Notes: generated by a model from the sequence alone, not told the origin. A stretch of 44,612 nt of DNA from Salinivirgaceae bacterium (GCA_017474765.1 JAFVGW010000011.1:1-44612), one strand, 5' to 3'. Shown: positions 15,870-25,365, counted from the first letter of the stretch. A program made the numbers and translations.

Positions 15870-17183
15870 TCATTTTTTCTCCACCACGCATCGCATAATG
15901 TCTCTGACGTTATTGTCGCCTTTCAGCTCAATTTTGCTGAATCCTTCAAGATTCTCTTTGAATTTGATGGTCATGGTGGCGTTGCTCTCGTTGATTAGCC
16001 AGTCGGTTGGGCGTAGTTCGCGGCCGTCGGCAATTATTTTGCAGACGGTGAGCGATTCCGAGAACAGGCACTCGGCGGTGTTGGCGTAGAGAGTTATCTG
16101 GTTGCTGCCCGACACTTTGGCCATCACAATTTGCGGCACCACATTCCAACCCTTCAGCTCGCTGATGTAGCCGGTTAGTTGGCGTGCGCTCAGAATGTGC
16201 TGGCGGACTGTGGGATGCCAGTCGATGCCCAAGCCGTTTGCGTCGATGTTTTGCGGTGTCATCTCAAAGAAATAGACATTGCCTTTGGCCTGTGCGTTGG
16301 CACGGCGCACCACCTCGTTGATGCAGTGGCGGGCGGTGTCGAGCACGGGGCCGTCGAGCATGGTGCCGAGAAGGCACACAATGTCGGTTTTGGGGTAGTG
16401 CTGCTGAACCTGCCCAATCAGCCGCAGGTAGTTGCCGATGAACAGAGCGGTGTCGTAGCCTGGAGTGCTCATGTCGTTGGTTCCCAGATTGATGCAGACC
16501 AGGTCGGGTTGCTTGGCGAAATCGTATTTCGGCTTTTCGCTGTTGAGGAAAGTGCGGTCGTAGAGGTTGGTCATGCAGTCGGGATTGCCGGTTGCGGGTC
16601 CGGCATAGTTGCGGTAGACGCCAATGCCCGACTTGGCGGCCACAATGGTGCCGGCGTTCAGGCTGCGGGCCGTCATTGCGGCGTATGTCATGTAGTGGTT
16701 CTCGGTGGCGGCGCTGAACTGCTGTCCAATGCGTCCCTCGTTGCCGTAGCCGCAGGTGATGGAGTTGCCGATGAACTCGATGGTGTGCGGCCGCGGCTCG
16801 GGTTTGCCGGCAATGGAGCCTCCCTCGTCGAGCTCGAAGCCCATGAATGTTGTCTTTCCGAACCTTTCCTCGGTAATCCTCACAATTTCAATCTCATGCA
16901 CGCCTTTTTCGGCGAACTGCGCCAGTTGGTAGGTTGCCTTTCCTTTTTGGGTGGTGATGTTGGCGGCGTAAACCTTGTCGATGACCACGGCAAATCGGTT
17001 GCCGCCAATCTCATCCTTGAGAGTTGCGCTCACCGTGGCGGCATCAATATTGGCTCTGATTGAAACGCCCGAGTAGGAGAACTGCGGAGCCTCGGGTTTG
17101 CTGAAATCTATGCGGCCGTTGTATTCAATGGCGGGGTTTGTGGCCAGAACGGCAAGCAGTGTCAGAATTGAAATAAAACTCAT
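15870..17183 (-). CDS. Secreted SGNH/GDSL esterase, CE2-like
   Basis: 437 residues with a short N-terminal hydrophobic signal (MSFISILTLLAVLATNPA). A beta-sandwich (about 25-125) is followed by an SGNH hydrolase (about 134-340) in the order seen in carbohydrate esterase family 2 deacetylases. Catalytic motifs are 'FIGNSITCGYGNEG' (Ser141), 'NLGTNDMS' (N236) and 'DWHPTVRQH' (H323). Block I reads GNS rather than the usual GDS. The C-terminal 90 residues form an extra domain I do not recognise. Likely role: removing O-acetyl groups from plant or host polysaccharides in the periplasm or outside the cell. No SusC/SusD or glycoside hydrolase lies nearby, so it is not in an obvious polysaccharide utilization locus. 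Confidence 0.85.
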   Translation of the reverse strand: MSFISILTLLAVLATNPAIEYNGRIDFSKPEAPQFSYSGVSIRANIDAATVSATLKDEIGGNRFAVVIDKVYAANITTQKGKATYQLAQFAEKGVHEIEIVRITEERFGKTTFMGFELDEGGSIAGKPEPRPHTIEFIGNSITCGYGNEGRIGQQFSAATENHYMTYAAMTARSLNAGTIVAAKSGIGVYRNYAGPATGNPDCMTNLYDRTFLNSEKPKYDFAKQPDLVCINLGTNDMSTPGYDTALFIGNYLRLIGQVQQHYPKTDIVCLLGTMLDGPVLDTARHCINEVVRRANAQAKGNVYFFEMTPQNIDANGLGIDWHPTVRQHILSARQLTGYISELKGWNVVPQIVMAKVSGSNQITLYANTAECLFSESLTVCKIIADGRELRPTDWLINESNATMTIKFKENLEGFSKIELKGDNNVRDIMRCVVEKK

Positions 17184-17303
17184 AGTCTAAGATTTGTCAA
17201 ATAAGCAAATAATCTCACGCAAGGTATGAATTAGAAAGGATTTTCATCAACTCTTTTCACCTAAAATCTGCAAGTTTCGTTTTCAAACATTAAAAATATT
17301 TTT

Positions 17304-17311
17304 TACTTTTG
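17304..17311 (+). promoter_or_regulatory. Candidate -7 box TACTTTTG for the giant repeat gene
   Basis: TACTTTTG matches TAnnTTTG. A TTTC at 17281-17284 lies about 19 bp upstream, one base off the -33 TTTG. It would give a leader of about 95 nt before ATG 17411. Confidence 0.5.
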
Positions 17312-17410
17312 TAAGTTATTAGTCTCCAAATGAGACGTTTGACTATTGAGATGCCGAATGAAATTTTTATTTAAAATACTGAAATAATGCAATTTAATCA
17401 CATACCTGTT

Positions 17411-20400
17411 ATGAAATCAATCTTAAGAAAAATGGTGGCAGTTTTCTGCCTGATGGTTGCAATGGTTGCAACTGTCGATGCCCAAAGCAGTTTCGCCTAT
17501 CAGGCGGTTATTCGCACAGCCAATGGTGAAGTGGTGAGCGAAAAGAAGGTGAGCATGCGCTTCAGCCTTAAGTATAACAACGAGGTGGTCTATAGTGAGA
17601 CACACCAGCCCACAACCAGCAAATATGGCAATGTGGAGGTGAAAGTTGGTGAAGGCCAGAAGGTTAGCGGCGATTTTGCCAAAGTGCCATGGCACACCAT
17701 GCAGGTGATGATGCAGATTGAAGCCGACCCCAACGGCGGCACTAATTATATTGATTTGGGAGCCATACAGCTTCAGCCCGCGCCGTATGCCATGCATGCG
17801 GCCTCAACAGGACTCGTGGTCGACAGCTCGTCGCCCAAATCGGGCAGCGGTGCGCTCTTCGAGGTTAAAGATAAAGACGGCAACCCGGTTTTTGCCGTTT
17901 ACCCCGACGGTGTGCGCGTCTATGTTGACGATGCCGACGGAAAAGCCATAGCAACGGGCTTTGCAGTTGCCGGCCGCCGTGCAGCCAAAGATGGCGAGGA
18001 GGCTAATCTTTTCAGCGTAACCAGCGAGGGAACGCAGGTGACTGTTGACGATGCCGAAGGCAAAGCCATGCAGACAGGCTTTGCAGTTGCCGGCCGACGT
18101 GCTGCCAAAGATGCCGACGCTGAGCTGTTCACAGTCAACTCCACCGGAACGCAGGTTTACATCGATACCGATGCTGATGGCAAAGCCATGGCAACAGGTT
18201 TTGCCGTTGCCGGCCGCCGCGCTGCCAAGGATGGCGAAACCGACAAATATCTGGAAATAAATGAGTCGGGAACGCAAATCTATATTGACGACGATGCTGA
18301 AGGCAAACCCATTGCAACAGGCTTTGCAGTTGCCGGCCGCCGTGCCGCCAAAGGCGACAACAAATATATGGAGGTTACCGCCGATGGAACCACGGTTTTT
18401 GTTGACAATGCCGACGGAAAAGCCATGGCAACAGGTTTTGCAGTTGCCGGCCGCCGTGCCGCCAAAGGCAAGAATCTGAAACTCTTTGAGGTGAATGAAT
18501 ATGGCACACATATATATATAGAGGAAGATGCTGCTGACAAAGCCATGGCAACAGGCTTTGCCGTGGCAGGCCGCCGCGCCGCCAAGGACGGCAGTCCCGA
18601 AAAGTATATGGTGATTGATGCCGACGGGGCCATCATCTATGTTGATTATGACGATGCCAAGGCCATGCAGACAGGCTTTGCTGTTGCCGGCCGCCGCGCT
18701 GCCAAAGACGGCGCGCCAAGCTCGATTCTGACAGTGAACAATCAGGACGGCACACACGTCTATATTGATGACGCTGAGGGCAAAGCCATGCAGACAGGTT
18801 TTGCGGTGGCTGGCCGCCGCGCTGCCAAAGATGGCCAGTACATTATGCAAATTACTGATAAATCGGCACTTATGGTGACTCAGAATCTCATGATAGACGA
18901 CAAGGAATCGAACAAGAGCATGATGACAATGACAACCGAGGGCACAGTTATCAAAACCGAGAATTTTGTTGTGGCCAAAGAGGTGGAAAACAGCGACGGC
19001 ACGGTGGAGGAGACAAGCGTGTTCCAAGCCACTCCCGAACAGGGCGTGCAGATTGCTGCTGAATCAAAGGTTGTGGTAACGGGCGATGTGGCTAAAGCAA
19101 AGAATCTCCAAACCATTGAGGCAAACGAGGGTGCTGTGTTGCCAGGTCCCATATCTGTATTTAGCGAGATTGTGGATACCATTTGCTCAAAATATGCCAA
19201 TATTTTGGGCCAGACTAACGGCTATAAACTCGTGAAAATCCATGGCAAGGGGCTTTATACTGTAAACGACAACTACGATGCCGATGGAAACGCCGTTATC
19301 ATGTTCAACAAAGATGGCAAGGTGACATACGACAACAAATCGGCAGCCTTGGTTGTGATTCTGACCAACCCCGACTCGTATAAGGATGCAAAAATGATTT
19401 TCTGGCCATGCTGCCAAATCAACAATTTGATTGTCAATTTTGGTTTGATGGATGCCGACGGAAGCAACGAGTATCTGCCGGTTCAAGTTGTTGTTAATTC
19501 TGTCGATGGTGGTGTGAGCCGTGTTGAGCTGCTCTCGGCAAACGAGAAGATGGGCACCGTTGAACTCGACGGAGTGCCAGCCTACGGCACCATAGTTTCG
19601 GCTGTGGCAAAACCGAAACCAGGCTATGAATTCGTTGCATGGGGGGTGGGCGACGGACAGCAAGAAGAATGGATCAACGAAGAAACTGGCGAGCGGCAAG
19701 TAGAATGGTATTTCGATGAAATGCGTTATTCCAACCCATACAACTTTGCTGTTGATTTTGAGCCGATTAAACTGACGGCTCTTTTCCAACCTATTAGGGT
19801 GAGCTATTTCGCCGATCCGCGGGAGGGCGGAAAAATTGAAGTTAGACAGAAATGCGACGATTGTGAGACTACCATTAACAATGTTGTAGTGAAGCTTGAT
19901 TATTTAACAATTCCCGCCAGCAGTGAAGGTTCTTTGGATTATGTTCCACTGTCCGAAGAAAATGATTCGCTCACATTCGTTGCCAAGCCGGAAGAAGGAT
20001 ACAAGTTTGATTACTGGAGCATCGGCTGGAACGATGAAGAGAAAATCACTGACTCTATATTAACCATTAAGGTGGAGCACAGCATGGAGATAATGGCTCA
20101 TTTTGTGCAGGACATTGACGGTCCGGAGAAATTCGGAAATTCAGTAGGCAATGACGAAAACAAAAAATTCAATGAGTGGTATACCGAGTTTCATACTGTT
20201 GGGTCTTCTGAATCTGGAGTAGATGACGAAGGGGTATACGTTAAATTTAAAACAGTTAATGTTGATGGTGGTGGATTCCCGTATAATGCCCAATTCAACA
20301 ACATTTTAAAAGGGCTGCCAGGACAGAAAGTAGGAAACCGATTCACTTTAAGTTTTGAGGCAAAGTGGGAGCCAGATAAAGATGTATATGGGGAAAATGC

Positions 20401-23400
20401 CCCCGGCGCAGCCAAACTATACCTTAAAACTGGTAAAAGAATCAATGATGGAGATGGTTATCAGTGGGAAGATGATAACACTGAACTCCTTGATGAAGAA
20501 GGACAAATCTTTAGGGAAATTTATCCGAAAGTGATTAACAACGAGTGGAACAGTTATGTGTGGAAAGCCATAATCGGCGAGGCTGGTGAAAATTTTAATG
20601 ATGATTATGGAATGGGAGCCCAAATCGGTATTGAAATGGATTTGATTGACGGCGGCCTTAACAGCGGTACGTTCCGGTTCCGTAATATAACAGTTAGCAT
20701 ATATGATGAAAATAGTGGGCAGCAGTATTCTGCAACATATTTTGAGAAAAAGGTAGCGCAAGAGCAACAAGGGCAACCGAAGAGATTGATTGAGATTGCA
20801 GAGCCTAAGTTGGAGGATGATTCTCTGCAGGTTTATAATGCAAGAGGCAATAAACTTGAGCCTTATTATTCGGAGGATGTAAAAGTTAACTACCTGGAGT
20901 ATCGATTGCACACATACTATAGCGAAACAGGTGGCAATTTTACTTTTAGAACAAAGAGTGCAAATTTGAGTTTGTACAGTTTCAATACTTATGAACTGAA
21001 TGAATACTCACAAATCACATCTAACAATCTGAAACTGACTTTTGAAGATTATTATGACGGCTTAATCGGTGGAGAGTATAATGAGCAAGATAAATGTTAT
21101 GAGTTCACCCAGACTATACCATTGGAAGCACGCTTTGTGGCAATGTTTGACGAACCGCAGAATGACGGTGAGAAAGCCACAATCCAAATCAAAGCTAATG
21201 GTAATGTGTCGTTGTATAAAGCTGACGAGACTGAAAGTGGAGAGGATGAACTCATTACTACTATAACAAATACAACATACACTTATGAGTGTACTGTGGG
21301 TGATAGTATTATTTTGTTTGCTTCGCCTACTACCGACCAAGAATTCTTGGGTTGGTTTGGAACGGGTGGCCGAGTTCTAGCATACGATAGAGACGGAAAT
21401 CCTTCAGTCCAGTATTCGTTTAGAGTTAGAGAGGAGAATTCCTTTGCCTTTGAAGCAAAATTCCAACAGGAAGGGCAACCTGTGGGCGACAAAGCCACAA
21501 TCAGAATCATGACTAACACTCAAATCGCGTTATATTTGATTGAAGGTGAGGAAGAAACAGAATTAAATGATTGGAGGCGTACAGATTATTATAACGATGA
21601 AAATGAGGAGTATAGTTATGAATATACTTACACCTGCAATATAGGTGATTCCATTAGATTTATTGCATCAGAGCGGGAAGGATTAGAGTTCTCTGGTTGG
21701 TGGGACGAAACTGGGCAATCAAACATGCCAAACCCTCAAGATTATGTCAACAATATTGACCTATATATAGAAGTGGCAGAAGAATATGTTAAAGAACATT
21801 GTCCTGGCGGGTACACTGGTGAATTCCCTAATATTACAGGGTTTTACACGGAGTTTACTCTCAAAATAACAAAATCTTCTTATGCGTTTATGGCCACATT
21901 TGACGAAGAAGAACAACAACCCACTGGCGCCAAAATCCAGGTTAAGACCAACGGCGAGGTGCAATTCACAGTAAACGGTGAAACAGTAACTCCCGAACCC
22001 ACAACAGATGAGGATGATAACGATGTTTACACCTTCACTTGCAACTTTAATGACGAAGTTGCGTTCTCTGCTTCTGGGGACTACTTTGCAGGGTGGTGGT
22101 TGGACTGCGAGGAATCTGATTTTTTTTTTGAAACCCATGAACGCGGCGACGACTCTTACTGGGAGGACTTAGACATATATTGTGTCGGTGGGTATGTGGT
22201 GAACCAAGATGCACAAGAAATTCAAGAATACAATACAGAGTTCACTAAAACAATAACTGCCGATTTATTGAACGCTGACAACGTGTGGGCGCTGACAGCC
22301 ATGTTCGACGGCTTGCCTGACACTAAGGTGAAATATACCGTACTTGACGAAAACACGGCAACTTGCGCATTAACTCATGTGGGTGTTGACTATTTCAACG
22401 ATGAACGTACATCGTTCGATATTCCACAAGCAGTAGATATTAAGGGGAAAACATATACAGTAACAGCCATTGGCGAGTATGCTTTCTATGATTGCAGTGG
22501 ATTGAAATCAGTCACCATTCCCGCATCAGTCACAAAAATTGGAAAGGATGCGTTCCTGGATTGCAGGAGCATGACATCAGCAAGATTTGCAAGCGTTGAG
22601 GCTTTGTGCACAATGACATTGGAAAATGAGCATTCCAACCCAATGTTCCCTTATGATCCTGCATGGGACGAGGATCGTTATGATGTTGCGCTCTATTTCG
22701 GAGATGAAGAAAAAGCCTTTCCATCTGTGGAAATACCATCAGACATCGATTCTGTTGGCCAGTATGCATTCATCAACTGCAGGCAGTTGACATCAGTGAA
22801 CATACCAACGAATGTTAAAACAATTGGAAACGAGGCATTTGCACACTGCGTCAATCTCAGCTCAGTAACAATTGCTGAAGGTTCGGGGAAGAACGGTTTG
22901 GAGACAATAAAAACCAAAGCATTCAACCAATGCGCTTTCCCCACCATTGTACTTCCTAACTCTTTAACAACCATCGGAAATAATGCGTTTGATGATTGTG
23001 ATAATCTGGTCTCGATTGTAATTCCGGAATCAGTCGAAAATATGGGAACAGAAGTGTTCTCGTTCATCGATAACCACGTTGCAGTATTCTGCCTGACTAA
23101 TGGTGTAAATGATGAAGCTCGCTTCCAAAGTTGGGTAAGATGGCATGAGAATTATCAAACGGGTGATGGGGATACATATATTGTCTCGGTTGTTTACCAG
23201 AACAATCAGGATGATGATGAGCCAAATATCATTTGCGATGACAACGGCCTCATCTATTTCATCTACAAGTTTGATGCCCGCGAAGAAGATTTCAACATTG
23301 ATGAGGATGTTCTTCGAAATCTGACATCAGCAAACAACTTCACCGCCGCCAACGGCGAGGCCATTGTGATAGGATACCGCGGAGACCGTGCGGATGCTCT

Positions 23401-24730
23401 TAATCTGACCATTCCAAACGAGCTTGGCGACGATTCCAAAGCCTTGCGTAGCGAGGTTGTGGCCATTGCCCGCTACGCTTTCTACAGAGAGAATATCAGC
23501 AGCCTAACCATTGGCGACGACGGAAGCAAGGCCGCCACACCCGAATTCAATCTGCGCTTTATTGGCCAGGGAGCGTTTTGCAATGCTGGGCTTAGGACCT
23601 TGACATTGAACGGCGATGAATCAGGCACTTGGTATAAATACAATTACGCTGAAGGCGGTGATGCCCAAAAGGTTACCATGAATGCCAATGAGTTGACAAC
23701 CAACAGCTGTGAGAATGAGTTCTACCGTGACGATAGCAAGGCTCATACCTTTTATGTGGATCCCGACTTTTATTTGAATGAATATAATGCGTATGGGGAA
23801 GGCACTGAAGAAAGTCCGTTTAAATATTTTGCATATGCCGTGCAAGCAATAGCCGACAATGCGCAAGACGATGGCACCACGGATGTTTACACAGTTATAT
23901 TCAACAGCTATAATGCTGACAGTGTGTGTCATGTTACGGCTAATATTGAGAGTTTGTTGAAATCTGAAAATGAAAATGTCAGGAACGTGAAGATTAAACT
24001 CGATATGACCAACATCCTGTTTTCTGGTAACCGTATGGAGCCTATAGGAGGTAATTTGCGTGCTCAAAGTTTTTACATGGCCACTACAGAAATAGGTACT
24101 CCGATTGGGGAGGTAAATGAAGGTAATGGATTAACCAACCTTGTAGAGGTTGTCCTGCCCGACGGTATTGAAGAGATATCATCAGAGGCGTTTAAGAATT
24201 GCAGCAATCTTGTGATGACCGTACCTGCAAGTGTTAAAACGATAGGAAAAGGAGCTTTTTATGGTTGCAATATGCAGAATATAACTTTTGAAAATCAAGA
24301 AGGTTGGTATGTAAGCACTGATAATGTGAATTTTTCAAATGACCCGGTTTCTGCTTCTGATTTTGACTTCTCAGGAGACAACATTTACGATAGGCAAATC
24401 AATTACGAAATATCTATGACAGCAGACGCAAACCTCACAGAAAATTCAGGAACAGTAGTATTCACTTTTGGGGAGGATTATGATGGCAATTTGAGTGATG
24501 TTGGAGTTTATGTTTATAATTATGATAAGGGTGTGCAGAATGTTGATAATAATTACAGCCTCGCTGTTGAAGAGGATGCCCACACCATAACAATGTATAT
24601 TATAGATATGGAACCCAATTCCGGTTATTCTGTTAGTTTGTATGCTGGTTGTGAGGGTGGCGTTGTTGATTTTACAAGCAGCCCTAAACCGCAACGTTTA
24701 TTTGGTGAAACATTCTACGTAAATAATTAA
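17411..24730 (+). CDS. Giant modular surface protein: FAVAGRR repeats, InlB-like repeats and BspA-type LRRs
   Basis: 2439 residues from ATG 17411; an ATG at 17387 is in frame, but MKSILRK begins a clean signal peptide ending near 'TVDA'. In order: a Bacteroidetes N-terminal beta-sandwich ('SFAYQAVIRTANGEVVSEKKV...ALGAIQLQPAPYAMHA' type, to about residue 135); eight 39-41-residue repeats (170-488); five InlB/Listeria-Bacteroides-like units ending in 'ALF', 'AHF' or 'ATF' (about 710-900 and 1230-1635); a jelly-roll-like region between them ('FTLSFEAKWE...GTFRFRNITVSI'); and LRR_5 repeats ('AIGEYAFYDCSGLKSVTIPASVTKIG', about 1680-1885 and 2240-2295). No T9SS sorting domain is seen at the end. 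It carries a T10 tract at 22120-22129. Likely an adhesin; the ligand is unknown. Confidence 0.9.
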   Translation: MKSILRKMVAVFCLMVAMVATVDAQSSFAYQAVIRTANGEVVSEKKVSMRFSLKYNNEVVYSETHQPTTSKYGNVEVKVGEGQKVSGDFAKVPWHTMQVMMQIEADPNGGTNYIDLGAIQLQPAPYAMHAASTGLVVDSSSPKSGSGALFEVKDKDGNPVFAVYPDGVRVYVDDADGKAIATGFAVAGRRAAKDGEEANLFSVTSEGTQVTVDDAEGKAMQTGFAVAGRRAAKDADAELFTVNSTGTQVYIDTDADGKAMATGFAVAGRRAAKDGETDKYLEINESGTQIYIDDDAEGKPIATGFAVAGRRAAKGDNKYMEVTADGTTVFVDNADGKAMATGFAVAGRRAAKGKNLKLFEVNEYGTHIYIEEDAADKAMATGFAVAGRRAAKDGSPEKYMVIDADGAIIYVDYDDAKAMQTGFAVAGRRAAKDGAPSSILTVNNQDGTHVYIDDAEGKAMQTGFAVAGRRAAKDGQYIMQITDKSALMVTQNLMIDDKESNKSMMTMTTEGTVIKTENFVVAKEVENSDGTVEETSVFQATPEQGVQIAAESKVVVTGDVAKAKNLQTIEANEGAVLPGPISVFSEIVDTICSKYANILGQTNGYKLVKIHGKGLYTVNDNYDADGNAVIMFNKDGKVTYDNKSAALVVILTNPDSYKDAKMIFWPCCQINNLIVNFGLMDADGSNEYLPVQVVVNSVDGGVSRVELLSANEKMGTVELDGVPAYGTIVSAVAKPKPGYEFVAWGVGDGQQEEWINEETGERQVEWYFDEMRYSNPYNFAVDFEPIKLTALFQPIRVSYFADPREGGKIEVRQKCDDCETTINNVVVKLDYLTIPASSEGSLDYVPLSEENDSLTFVAKPEEGYKFDYWSIGWNDEEKITDSILTIKVEHSMEIMAHFVQDIDGPEKFGNSVGNDENKKFNEWYTEFHTVGSSESGVDDEGVYVKFKTVNVDGGGFPYNAQFNNILKGLPGQKVGNRFTLSFEAKWEPDKDVYGENAPGAAKLYLKTGKRINDGDGYQWEDDNTELLDEEGQIFREIYPKVINNEWNSYVWKAIIGEAGENFNDDYGMGAQIGIEMDLIDGGLNSGTFRFRNITVSIYDENSGQQYSATYFEKKVAQEQQGQPKRLIEIAEPKLEDDSLQVYNARGNKLEPYYSEDVKVNYLEYRLHTYYSETGGNFTFRTKSANLSLYSFNTYELNEYSQITSNNLKLTFEDYYDGLIGGEYNEQDKCYEFTQTIPLEARFVAMFDEPQNDGEKATIQIKANGNVSLYKADETESGEDELITTITNTTYTYECTVGDSIILFASPTTDQEFLGWFGTGGRVLAYDRDGNPSVQYSFRVREENSFAFEAKFQQEGQPVGDKATIRIMTNTQIALYLIEGEEETELNDWRRTDYYNDENEEYSYEYTYTCNIGDSIRFIASEREGLEFSGWWDETGQSNMPNPQDYVNNIDLYIEVAEEYVKEHCPGGYTGEFPNITGFYTEFTLKITKSSYAFMATFDEEEQQPTGAKIQVKTNGEVQFTVNGETVTPEPTTDEDDNDVYTFTCNFNDEVAFSASGDYFAGWWLDCEESDFFFETHERGDDSYWEDLDIYCVGGYVVNQDAQEIQEYNTEFTKTITADLLNADNVWALTAMFDGLPDTKVKYTVLDENTATCALTHVGVDYFNDERTSFDIPQAVDIKGKTYTVTAIGEYAFYDCSGLKSVTIPASVTKIGKDAFLDCRSMTSARFASVEALCTMTLENEHSNPMFPYDPAWDEDRYDVALYFGDEEKAFPSVEIPSDIDSVGQYAFINCRQLTSVNIPTNVKTIGNEAFAHCVNLSSVTIAEGSGKNGLETIKTKAFNQCAFPTIVLPNSLTTIGNNAFDDCDNLVSIVIPESVENMGTEVFSFIDNHVAVFCLTNGVNDEARFQSWVRWHENYQTGDGDTYIVSVVYQNNQDDDEPNIICDDNGLIYFIYKFDAREEDFNIDEDVLRNLTSANNFTAANGEAIVIGYRGDRADALNLTIPNELGDDSKALRSEVVAIARYAFYRENISSLTIGDDGSKAATPEFNLRFIGQGAFCNAGLRTLTLNGDESGTWYKYNYAEGGDAQKVTMNANELTTNSCENEFYRDDSKAHTFYVDPDFYLNEYNAYGEGTEESPFKYFAYAVQAIADNAQDDGTTDVYTVIFNSYNADSVCHVTANIESLLKSENENVRNVKIKLDMTNILFSGNRMEPIGGNLRAQSFYMATTEIGTPIGEVNEGNGLTNLVEVVLPDGIEEISSEAFKNCSNLVMTVPASVKTIGKGAFYGCNMQNITFENQEGWYVSTDNVNFSNDPVSASDFDFSGDNIYDRQINYEISMTADANLTENSGTVVFTFGEDYDGNLSDVGVYVYNYDKGVQNVDNNYSLAVEEDAHTITMYIIDMEPNSGYSVSLYAGCEGGVVDFTSSPKPQRLFGETFYVNN
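17918..18874 (+). repeat. Eight TGFAVAGRRAAK repeats, 117-123 bp period
   Basis: Eight in-frame units of 39-41 residues. Each has an invariant TGFAVAGRRAAK core, then a variable 'DG....L.V...GT' strand and 'VYIDDA(D/E)GKAM'. They resemble GGFAVGG-type repeats that I remember from other Bacteroidetes proteins, where they alternate with 'YLRVTPDSTRIY'. The core DNA (gttgccggccgccg) is nearly constant, a substrate for unequal recombination. The regular codon pattern also creates a long antisense shadow frame. Confidence 0.95.
22120..22129 (+). repeat. T10 homopolymer within the giant surface gene
   Basis: Ten consecutive T encode part of D-F-F-F at residues 1570-1573. A one-base slip would shift the frame and remove the LRR region and everything after it. 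Confidence 0.9.
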
Positions 24731-24890
24731 GTTGCTGGCCAAGGGGTAAATATGAACCAATACCCCAGTGTTGAAGATTTAAAAAATATCGTTGCCAGAT
24801 TGGATTAATGATGAAGGTGCTACTAAAATTACCTTTTATAATGGGGAAGATAAGAATTGCAAGATGGTAGTTTTGGGGCCGCAGCAATAA
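24731..24890 (+). pseudogene. Decayed continuation of the giant surface gene
   Basis: After the TAA at 24728-24730 the same frame stays open for 25 codons (VAGQGVNMNQYPSVEDLK, then NIVARLD) until TAA 24806-24808. From about 24795 the +1 frame then reads PDWINDEGATKITFY and NGEDKNCKMVVLGPQQ and ends at TAA 24888-24890. Both pieces look like protein-coding composition and join naturally if one nonsense codon and one single-base shift are undone. I infer an originally longer C-terminus. The domain is not one I recognise and does not look like a T9SS signal. Assembly error at one site is possible; at two sites it is less likely. Confidence 0.4.
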
Positions 24891-24952
24891 GCGCGCTTTG
24901 CTTAATCAATTCGCGGGAGCAGGCAAAAAAATCCGGAATTCATTGAGTCCAC

Positions 24953-24992
24953 AACCCCATCCCCCGTCGCTCGCATGGCGGAGGATGGGGTT
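24953..24992 (+). terminator. Hairpin downstream of the giant surface gene
   Basis: Arms aaccccatcc (24953-24962) and ggatggggtt (24983-24992) pair perfectly over 10 bp around a 20-nt loop. No clear T-run follows (tttgtgaata), so it is a candidate terminator or processing hairpin only. Confidence 0.45.
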
Positions 24993-25044
24993 TGTGAATA
25001 TGATTGGCGCTCGTTTTCAATCACTTATGGCAGAATGAAGCTCG

Positions 25045-25099
25045 AAAACCTTCAAAACTTGTAACAAACGCCCATAAAAAACCTTCAAAACTTGTAACA
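25045..25099 (+). repeat. 22-bp direct repeats with 33-bp period
   Basis: Copies at 25045-25066 and 25078-25099 are identical (aaaaccttcaaa followed by acttgtaaca). A third degraded copy lies at about 25108-25132. Read in frame they give KPSKLVT, a phrase I remember from unnamed Bacteroidetes frames, so this is probably a dispersed intergenic repeat. Confidence 0.75.
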
Positions 25100-25296
25100 T
25101 GGCGATTGAAAAAGGTTTTAAAACTTATTCTCACAATCCCTCACTATGCCGTGTTCCTGCTGGCGGGCGATTTGCAGAATGGAAGTTTGTTGGGCAGGAG
25201 ATTTTCCTCATCCACCTTCCGGCAAAAATTCAATGGTAAAAACCACCAATTTTCCGCTTTTTATCAATTGCGGGGTGAATCTTAAGAAATTTAACT

Positions 25297-25304
25297 TATA
25301 TTTG
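25297..25304 (+). promoter_or_regulatory. Candidate -7 box TATATTTG for the lipoprotein-barrel unit
   Basis: Exact TAnnTTTG match, giving a leader of about 50-55 nt before the ATG at 25360/25366. No consensus -33 element was seen. Confidence 0.5.
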
Positions 25305-25365
25305 GCGCGTTTTTGAATTAAAACGAATGTAATTTTTTTATTAATTAACTTAAAAATTTATGACA

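Larger units (their letters stand above)
24891..25365. other. Gene-free stretch with hairpin and direct repeats
   Basis: Contains a hairpin (24953-24992), a pair of 22-bp direct repeats (25045-25099) and a -7 box (25297-25304). A 93-codon frame at 25004-25285 (KPSKLVTNAHKKPSKLVT...) has no ATG start at its upstream end and is explained by the direct repeats. I do not call a gene. Confidence 0.6.

Noticed and set aside
16179..17063. 294-codon plus-strand frame
   Set aside because: Antisense to the SGNH esterase, which has a signal peptide and catalytic motifs in the correct frame.
17804..19027. 407-codon minus-strand frame full of GSAAAGNCKACCHGF repeats
   Set aside because: It is the complement of the eight FAVAGRR repeats. 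Regularity follows from the sense repeats, and the product looks unlike any protein.
23370..23385. RGD tripeptide in the giant surface protein (GYRGDRAD)
   Set aside because: A single RGD in 2439 residues is expected by chance and no integrin-binding context is visible.
25004..25285. 93-codon plus frame with KPSKLVT repeats
   Set aside because: Driven by the 33-bp-period direct repeats, begins without an ATG and has no coherent fold. Treated as repeat DNA.
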